Under the pieces are notes generated by a model. That model was not told the DNA's origin. It was given only the letters and a program-made list of their open reading frames with translations, and did no database searches. This document shows, piece after piece, positions 52,755 through 60,000 of a DNA stretch of 64,000 nucleotides (position 1 is its first letter; each line of letters starts with the position of its first letter). Made by a program: the position numbers and the translations under genes. Source of the DNA: Bacteroidales bacterium (GTDB taxonomy: Bacteria; Bacteroidota; Bacteroidia; Bacteroidales; P3); assembly GCA_016292015.1 (NCBI GenBank), contig JAEEZY010000009.1, forward strand, positions 84,423-148,422. Direction: 5' to 3'.

Positions 52755-54332
52755 GTGGTATTCCGATTCCTCTATATACTGCTTCTCACTCTTCTTGCGG
52801 GAAGTGCTGTGTGTTCTAATTTCATGATGAACTTGGCCTGGACGCTACTCTTTGTCAACTGGCTTTTCGAGCGTGGCTTCCGTCGTAAGTTCTCCGACTT
52901 TGGGTCCAACGGTCTTCTTCATCTCGCCATACTCTATTTTCTTCTTTCCGCTGTTTCTCTCATCTGGACCGACGTCCTTCCTGATGGTCTTGACGCTTTG
53001 CGTCAGGTTCTCCCGGTGGTGGCCGTTCCGATGGTGGTCCTCACCTCGCGTCCCCTCACCAGTGTTCAGTGGCGCATCGTCATTACCGGCTATGTGGGCA
53101 CCCTCTTCGTTGTCTCTGTCATTGGCTTTGTCCGATGGCTCTCCATCCCCGACCTCCCCTATAGGGAGATTGTCCCCTTCATATCGCATATCCGTTTCTC
53201 GCTCAACCTCGTTTTCGCCATCTGCCTGCTCCTTTTCGCATTCCTCAGAGCCTTCGACCGGCATACTCTATGGTCTTCTCCCGTGATGCCTTTTGCGGCG
53301 CTTCTATTGGCTGTATGGTTCCTCTTCTATCTCTTCCTCCTGCAGTCCTATACAGGCATTATCATACTCCTTGTCACCGTCTTGGTGTGCATCGTCTTCG
53401 GTTGGCGGCGTTTGCACTCGCGTCCGCTGCGGTGGGTGCTGGTGCTGGCTGCGCTGCTCTCCGTCGCCTCGCTGGCAGGGCTTGTTGCCTATTATGTCAA
53501 CGACTACTACACTCCGCGTCTCTCGCATGTTGACCGCTTGCGCTATACCCGCAACGGCACCCCCTACACCTTTGCTCACGACGGTCTTGTCGAATGTGGT
53601 CGTTATGTCAACGACTTTGTGTGCGAGTCTGAACTGCGTGCCGAGTGGCCAAAGGTGAGTTCTGTGCCCGTCGATTCCATCACACCTGTCGGCTACAGCG
53701 TGCTGCCTGCTCTGGTACGCTATCTCAATGCAATGGGCCTCACCAAGGACAGCGCTGGTGTCGCCTCGCTGTCTCCCTCCGATGTGGCTGCCATCGAGCA
53801 GGGTATAGCCAATCCTGTCTATTCGCAGAAGGCCAGCCTCCGACGCATGGTTTATGTGATGCTGTTCGAGTACGAGAACTACCGCTGCTACCGTACTGTC
53901 TGCGGCTTCACCATGCTCCAGCGTTTCGAACTGTGGCGTGCCTCGTCTGAGGTTGTACGCTCCAATTGGCTTTATGGTGTGGGGATTGGCAGCGTCGAGA
54001 CGGCTCTCGACCACCAACTGTCTGCCGACCGTTCGCCGCTTGCTGGCACTCACAAGAATCCGCACAACCAGTACCTCACTCTTCTCATGACCTTCGGCTC
54101 CATCGCTGGCGGATTGCTCCTCGTATGTCTCTTTTGGGCCGTGATACGGCGCCGTCTGTGGCGCAAGCCGCTCTTTGTCGCCTGCCTCACCATCGTCCTG
54201 CTTTCCTGCCTCACCGAAGACACGCTCCAGACCTGCGCCGGCGCCATCTTCGCCGCTCTCTACCTCTCCCTGACCTCCCATTCCCCAACCCAGCCCACCA
54301 AGTCCCAAACCTCAACCACCACAACCCCCTAA
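52755..54332 (+). CDS. O-antigen ligase-like polytopic protein (Wzy_C type)
   Basis: A 525-aa membrane protein with about 11-12 helices and a large outer loop (about 250-430). The THKNPHNQYLTLLMTFG motif (about 432-448) in that region is typical of WaaL/Wzy ligases, which join undecaprenyl-linked glycans to lipid A core or polymerise them. The start is GTG; no ATG gives a better first helix. The C-terminal tail is Thr/Ser/Pro-rich. A 114-bp spacer with CACTAAT repeats follows. Confidence 0.8.
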   Translation: MVFRFLYILLLTLLAGSAVCSNFMMNLAWTLLFVNWLFERGFRRKFSDFGSNGLLHLAILYFLLSAVSLIWTDVLPDGLDALRQVLPVVAVPMVVLTSRPLTSVQWRIVITGYVGTLFVVSVIGFVRWLSIPDLPYREIVPFISHIRFSLNLVFAICLLLFAFLRAFDRHTLWSSPVMPFAALLLAVWFLFYLFLLQSYTGIIILLVTVLVCIVFGWRRLHSRPLRWVLVLAALLSVASLAGLVAYYVNDYYTPRLSHVDRLRYTRNGTPYTFAHDGLVECGRYVNDFVCESELRAEWPKVSSVPVDSITPVGYSVLPALVRYLNAMGLTKDSAGVASLSPSDVAAIEQGIANPVYSQKASLRRMVYVMLFEYENYRCYRTVCGFTMLQRFELWRASSEVVRSNWLYGVGIGSVETALDHQLSADRSPLAGTHKNPHNQYLTLLMTFGSIAGGLLLVCLFWAVIRRRLWRKPLFVACLTIVLLSCLTEDTLQTCAGAIFAALYLSLTSHSPTQPTKSQTSTTTTP

Positions 54333-54357
54333 CGCAATCAAGATCCATTTGTCAATT

Positions 54358-54414
54358 CACTAATCACTAATCACTATTCACTCACTAATCACTAATCACT
54401 ATTCACTCACTAAC
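54358..54414 (+). repeat. CACTAAT tandem repeats (25-bp higher-order unit)
   Basis: CACTAAT, CACTAAT, CACTATT, CACT occurs twice in a row (54358-54382 and 54383-54407), then CACTAAC. A 7-bp unit is nested in an exact 25-bp repeat. TAACGC boxes flank it at 54330, 54411, 54427 and 54435. Confidence 0.9.
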
Positions 54415-54446
54415 GCAATAACACATTAACGCCTTAACGCAATCCC

Positions 54447-55667
54447 ATGTACCTCTACCATACCCTGCCAAACGGACTTCGCCTAGTCTTTCGGCGTACC
54501 GGCTCGCCCGTCGCCTATTCGGGGGTCTATATCAACGTAGGCTCTCGCCATGAGTGCGGCTCCGAGGAAGGTGTCGCCCATTTCATCGAGCATTCCATCT
54601 TCAAGGGCACCTCCCACCGTCGCGCCTATCATATCCTCAACCGCATCGACGGAGTCGGCGGCGAACTCAACGCCTTCACCACCAAGGAGGAGACCTGCAT
54701 TTATGCCTCGTCGCTTGTCGAGCATCTGCCTCGTTGCATCGAGCTCTTCAGCGATGTCCTCTTCAACTCACAGTTCCCTCTCCACGAGATTGAGAACGAG
54801 AAAGATGTGGTGATAGAGGAAATCAACAGCTACCGCGACCAGCCCGCCGACCTCATCTACGACGAGTTCGAGGAACTCTTCTTCGCCGGCCATCCGTTGG
54901 CACACAACATCCTCGGCTCAAAGAAGAACGTCAAGGCCTTCACGCCTCAGTTCCTGCGCGACTTCCTGGCTCGCAACTACACCCCCGACCGCATGGTCCT
55001 TACCGTGGTCGCCAACATCGACTTTGCTAAGCTTGTACGGCTGGCCGAAAGATATTTTGCCTCCTACATGTCTCCGTCACTAAAGCCCAAACAGTCAGAG
55101 AGACAACCTCCCGTTACCACCTCCTTCGACAAGACCATCAATCGCCGCACCCATCAGGTTCACCTCCTGCTCGGATGCTCCGCACCTCATCTCTTCGACG
55201 ACCGCAAGGTGGCCTTCTCCCTCCTCAACAACATCATTGGCGGCCCCGCCATGAACTCGCGCCTCAACGTGGCTGTCCGTGAGAAATACGGCTTCTGCTA
55301 CACCATCGAGTCGCAGTATGTCCCCTTCACCGACACAGGCCTCTTCTACGTCTATGCCGGTGTTGACAACGGCGCCGCCGAGCGGGCGCGCGACCTCGTC
55401 TTCCGCGAACTCCACCGTCTGGCCTCCGTCCCCCTCTCCGCCTCACAGCTCCGCGCCGCTCAGCGCCAGTATATCGGTCAGATGGCCATCAACAACGACT
55501 CGTCGCTCAACGAGATGCAGTCCATCGGCAAGGCCTACCTCAACTACGACCGCGTTGACACCGTCGATGAGATGGCTCGCGACATACTCGCCCTCACCCC
55601 CGACGACCTCCTCTCCGCCGCCTCGCTCCTGTCCCCCGACAACTTCAGCCTGCTTTCATATAGATAG
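54447..55667 (+). CDS. M16 family zinc peptidase
   Basis: A 406-aa pitrilysin-like peptidase. The inverted zinc motif HFIEH is at 45-49 with the third ligand in ENEKDVVIEEI (about Glu120-128), and the C-terminal half has the expected R...Y pair region (NNIIGGPAMNSRL; YGFCYTIES). M16 half-length members act as homodimers or with a paired inactive subunit; none is adjacent. It may process peptides in the cytosol or periplasm; no signal peptide is visible. Confidence 0.93.
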   Translation: MYLYHTLPNGLRLVFRRTGSPVAYSGVYINVGSRHECGSEEGVAHFIEHSIFKGTSHRRAYHILNRIDGVGGELNAFTTKEETCIYASSLVEHLPRCIELFSDVLFNSQFPLHEIENEKDVVIEEINSYRDQPADLIYDEFEELFFAGHPLAHNILGSKKNVKAFTPQFLRDFLARNYTPDRMVLTVVANIDFAKLVRLAERYFASYMSPSLKPKQSERQPPVTTSFDKTINRRTHQVHLLLGCSAPHLFDDRKVAFSLLNNIIGGPAMNSRLNVAVREKYGFCYTIESQYVPFTDTGLFYVYAGVDNGAAERARDLVFRELHRLASVPLSASQLRAAQRQYIGQMAINNDSSLNEMQSIGKAYLNYDRVDTVDEMARDILALTPDDLLSAASLLSPDNFSLLSYR

Positions 55668-55911
55668 GCAACATGGTTTAAGTTGCAACTCCCGAACTTC
55701 CATTTCATCTCTTTGCTTTCAGGCTCTGACACCTGTTATCCGGTGTCGTCCATGGCTTGTGTGTACAAATATGCATAATGTGCTGTTTTCCACCTGCATG
55801 GTACCTATCCGTGTGAAGCTAGGGTAGGGAGGGGATTTGCATAAAGCGTGCTCCAAGGCCACTCGCTGCTCACCTATAGATAACATGGTGATAGCCTAAA
55901 GGTGCCCTAAA

Positions 55912-56011
55912 GATACCCTAATTGTAACATAAAGATACTACGGAGGTGATACGTACTAAATACGGCGTTGATACTGCGTAGATACGTTGTCGATACGGAG
56001 GGGAATGATAC
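55912..56011 (-). repeat. 11-bp periodic array, minus-strand copy of the 31.6-kb array
   Basis: GATAC (GTATC on the minus strand) begins at 55912, 55934, 55948, 55970, 55981 and 55992, with degenerate units filling the gaps in 11-bp steps and one 3-bp slip near 55940. Minus-strand 56006-55937 matches plus-strand 31601-31670 at about 60 of 70 bases without gaps. Confidence 0.85.
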
Positions 56012-56143
56012 TTGTGGTTGGTTATCAGTATGCTATAAAACCATTTTTGAGCACCGCTGTGCTTGGCTGCACTGCATGAGTGTTGTTCAATTCGCTGATA
56101 TATATAGCATTGTGGAATTCTATGAGTTTTCGATTCGATTTTA

Positions 56144-56175
56144 CAAATATAATAACTTTTTTCGAAATAAAACAA
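56144..56175 (-). promoter_or_regulatory. Promoter (TTG-N21-TATATTTG) facing the array
   Basis: Minus-strand -7 box TATATTTG (56144-56151) and -33 TTG (56173-56175), 21 bp apart. It points toward the 55.9-kb array and no conventional gene starts downstream before the M16 peptidase, which is on the other strand. Confidence 0.5.
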
Positions 56176-56282
56176 AAAAAAATCCCTTTCCCCGTCACGT
56201 TCCGGCCACTTGCGAAAATCCTAACAAAACTTAAAATAATCAACCACTTGCAAAAAAAAAATGTCAGTTTAAAAAACTTTCG

Positions 56283-56290
56283 TATATTTG
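56283..56290 (+). promoter_or_regulatory. -7 box TATATTTG
   Basis: TAnnTTTG on the plus strand, 174 bp before the small ORF and about 750 bp before the giant gene. No good -33. Confidence 0.45.
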
Positions 56291-56463
56291 TTTGTTTCTA
56301 GTGAAAGGCCCATACTGGCAGAAAACCTCCTGCCTGTCAGCGATTGATTGATATATATAAATATAAAATTATGTGAAAAAAATATAAAAAGCCAAACCAA
56401 ACAAGAAAAAAGCAAAATAAAAACCACCGAAACCTAACAAAAAAGAAAGAGTACACGCACGTT

Positions 56464-56577
56464 ATGAAAGAGACCTCCGACCATTCCATCTATCCTTCCT
56501 CCTGCGCCGCTGCAAAAAACATCACCGTGACAGTGAACCAACTCGACGCCGAAATAATTATTTTAGACAACCTGTGA
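56464..56577 (+). CDS. Possible 37-aa peptide with the giant-gene start context
   Basis: A short ORF, beginning MKETSDHSIYPSSCAAAKN and ending DAEIIILDNL. Its start context (CACGCACGTTATGAAA) resembles those of the two large genes downstream (CACCCGCGTCATGAAA and CCACGCGTCTTATGAAA). Its base composition is more GC-rich than the AT-rich surroundings. It could be a real small protein, a leader peptide or the remnant of a lost large gene. Confidence 0.35.
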   Translation: MKETSDHSIYPSSCAAAKNITVTVNQLDAEIIILDNL

Positions 56578-56635
56578 TTAATGAAAAACATAAAAATAAC
56601 CCATCAAAGCAAAAAGGATTTCAACATTTGGTTAA

Positions 56636-56690
56636 GTCGTAGTATAGTCGTAGTATAGTCGTGGTATAGTTGTAGTATAGTCATGAAACA
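56636..56690 (+). repeat. 11-bp tandem array (GTCGTAGTATA type)
   Basis: GTCGTAG or variant starts at 56636, 56647, 56658, 56669 and 56680, exactly 11 bp apart, with two nearly identical units followed by two single-base variants and a degenerate end. Confidence 0.9.
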
Positions 56691-57043
56691 AGCCTTAGCT
56701 CAAAAAAAAACGAAAAAAATAAGAAAATTTAACATAGTCGCTGACTAATTTAACATTTCATTGGGTCATTACATAGTAGAAAACCTTAACGATAACGATA
56801 ACGAATTCTGCGATTAAGGTGAGAGAACAGCAAGCTCGCTTGATTTTCCGAACCGAAGCAGAATGACGCCGAAAGGCGGCAAAACGAAAACCTTGAATTT
56901 TGAACAACTAACCTATCCACCTATCCACATAAAACTAACCATCTAACCATTACCCCATCTAACCAATCCATCAAGCGTAGCGAACATATCAACCTATCAA
57001 CACACAGACCACCAAACCAACAACAAAGCATAACACCCGCGTC

Positions 57044-60000
57044 ATGAAACATTTTTACACCAACAGCCTTATGAACCGACCGAACACAGAGAGGTGCACC
57101 CTCGGGAATGAAAACCAGCAAAACCGGTATGGGGAGACTCACGCATTCTCTATTAGAAACATTGCTGCGATTGTCATAATGTTGCTGGCGTTGTGTCTGA
57201 GTGGCAACAGCGCTTGGGGACAGGCAAAACCTGAAAACAGCAAAGGTGCCAAGGCTACAAAAACGACGGCGGTGCAGGCAAAAGCCGACAAGAAAGCGGC
57301 TAAAGCAAAAGCGGCAATGGTGGAAGACGTCAAGAGAAGTGCTACAAAATCCGCTGACTCAAGGAGGAATCAAACAAAGCCCGCCAAACAAAACTCTGAG
57401 AACCTGCCGGAATTCAAAGAGTCGTGGAAGAACAATACTGGCATATTCTCGCGTTACCATGCCAACAAATGGTCTGCGCAGGGACTTTACGCTGGCCTTA
57501 CGCCGCAACAGGAGCAGAAGCAATACCGCACCGAACACTCCAAGACTTTTGATAATGGAGATGGCACTTATTCATATATGTACATTGGCGACCTGCACTA
57601 CAAAGACGCCAACGGCAGCTGGCAGGATATCGAAGTGAATATCGAAAAGACCAACAACGGTCCTTACCGCTACGCAAATACCAAAAACAAATTTCAGACC
57701 TACTATTCCGACTCCCCGTCCGAGGGCATAATGATGAAATATCTCGGCAAAAACCTCGTATTTGCCAAGGACTACCGCTTTGAATTTCTCGACACACATG
57801 GCAACGCCATCAAGGACAAACAACGCACCGGCGAGAGCGCACATCAAGACGACTACAGAACGTTGTCGTACAGGAATTTTTATAGTGATATCGACTATAA
57901 CATCATCCAACTCGGACGTGGTGTCGAGACGGGATTTTCTGTCAAGAGCCGCAATGCCGTTGTCGACGGTGCAAAGACCGTGAGGATAAGCCAGACAGTG
58001 GAACTTCCGCAGGGTGCATACGTGGTGGCCGACGGCAAAAAACAAGGCAAAACATTCAGCGCCTCCGAGTTTGAGGTGATGATTCCAGGTCGCGACAGCT
58101 GGATAGCTTTCCAGCCGGTGGTGGTCTATGACGCCCATGTCGATATGGACTACATCATGAAGCGTGCCGAGATACGCCATGTCGGAGATGAAACAGGCAA
58201 GGACGGCAAACCCATCGAAGACCCTATGGCGAAATACTCATACAAAGCTTTGTACAACGTTTCACAGTCGGGCAACACTTTGACGGTTTCGTTCGACCTT
58301 CCAGCCGAGTGGATGCTTGCATCAGAGCGTACTTTTCCGCTGTTTATAGACCCCACTGTGACAGTATTGTCGGGAACAGTAGAGGTGACTAGTAGTAATG
58401 CATACGAATTTTATGATCACTTCTACAATGATTCACGCTGGGATTTTCGGGTAACAAGCGACGAGATGACAGCTGCCGGCATTAACAATGGCGCCACAAT
58501 CAGCGCAATGGGGTTGTTATGCCGAGAAAGGCCCAATAGAGATATGGCTAATTCTCGAATCGACTTGAATAATGCGGCGTGGAGTACGACCGCATGGGTC
58601 ACCACGGGTTGGCAGACATGCTACGGCCCGACAAATATTGCATACAGCAGTATTAATACAGGGACCACATCTTGGAACACATATACTTTTACATCAAATT
58701 TCATGTACTCAACCGAACACAACAATCTTTTAGTCCGCTTGACAAAAGATGATAATGGCTGTGGTGGAAATAATGGAGGCAACTATTGCGTGGAGTCAAG
58801 TTCTACTGATGTCGCAAGGGGAGGGTACCAAGATGCTGGAGGTACAAATAATTATCCCCATGACGGTATATCTAATTCCTCAATGAGGAAATATCGTCCA
58901 GCGATGCAACTGACATATACGAATTCCGCAGGTTGTTCTCATACAGAGAAAGCAGTGCGGAATGAGGATGGAGCTGGAGAGCAGGTGACAAGACCATACT
59001 ACAGATATTCATACACACAAATATTATACCAACCAAGTGAAATATGCAACAGCAACACAAGTCCCAAAATATACGGAATAGCATTTAGATATTGGGGGGA
59101 CGAGTGTTATGATGAATACGGCTATGACTGCTATAATGAAATTACAAGAAATCTAACAATTTATCTAAGCGAAACAACGAACAACGAGCTGACAGCATGG
59201 GAGACATCAGATTTAACACAAGTTTTTACAGGAAATGTTACATTCACTGTAGGCAACTGGACCTGGATTACATTTTCAACCCCTTATGAATGCAGCGGAA
59301 GTGACAATATTGTCGTAACTATAAACGATAGAACTGGCAGTTATATAACAGATGCTTCAGAATACTATTTTTATGCTGATGACGCTGATGCAACAGATAC
59401 ATACAAAGTGCTGACCTACTATGATGATGATACCCAGGTGACAAATCCTGCAAATCCAGGTGTAAGTTATGATACACATGGCAAGTGGCGTCCCTATACA
59501 AAATTCTGCGTGGATTGTATTGCATGCACAGACCCTGAGCTAAGCGGCTGTCCAAGTGCTTCGGTGAACGTAGGTGAGACTATACCTTTGAGTGTCAATG
59601 GTGGCAGTGTTACGTGGAGCGTATCACCTGCTGGAGCCGTGACTTTCAGTTCAACAACAGCACTCGCCCCCACCATAACGGCAAACACAGCTGGCAACGT
59701 GACCATTACTGCCACAGTGGCTGCCGCCAACGGCTATTGCGCCAAGACGTTAACATGTTCATTTACGATATCCAATCAAACATGCACCATCGTGGGTGGA
59801 AGCGATGCGACCACAACCACAACAGGTGTTGCGCCTGTTTATGGATTATATAACAATAGCTGGGTAGAGATGATATACACGGCTGACGAGATTGGAGACC
59901 ACTGCAGAATTACAAGTGTTGCGTTCAAGTCGAAAGAGGCCAACACTTATACGCGTAGTATCAAAGTTTATGCTGGATTTACCGATAAAGACCACTTTGT

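Larger units (their letters stand above)
55668..57043. other. 1.4-kb spacer with periodic arrays, promoters and a small ORF
   Basis: It contains, from left to right: an 11-bp periodic array on the minus strand (55912-56011), a minus-strand promoter (56144-56175), a plus-strand -7 box (56283), a 37-codon ORF (56464), an 11-bp array (56636-56690), two small hairpins (56831-56878) and a G-poor leader of the following giant gene. Confidence 0.75.

Noticed and set aside
53304..54308. Minus-strand ORF of 334 codons
   Set aside because: Opposite the O-antigen-ligase-like gene; Gly/Glu/Gln-rich antisense text without domain signs.
55668..57043. A degraded gene or insertion sequence in the 1.4-kb spacer
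   Set aside because: No transposase fragments, terminal inverted repeats or target-site duplications were seen; the repeats found are of a different kind.
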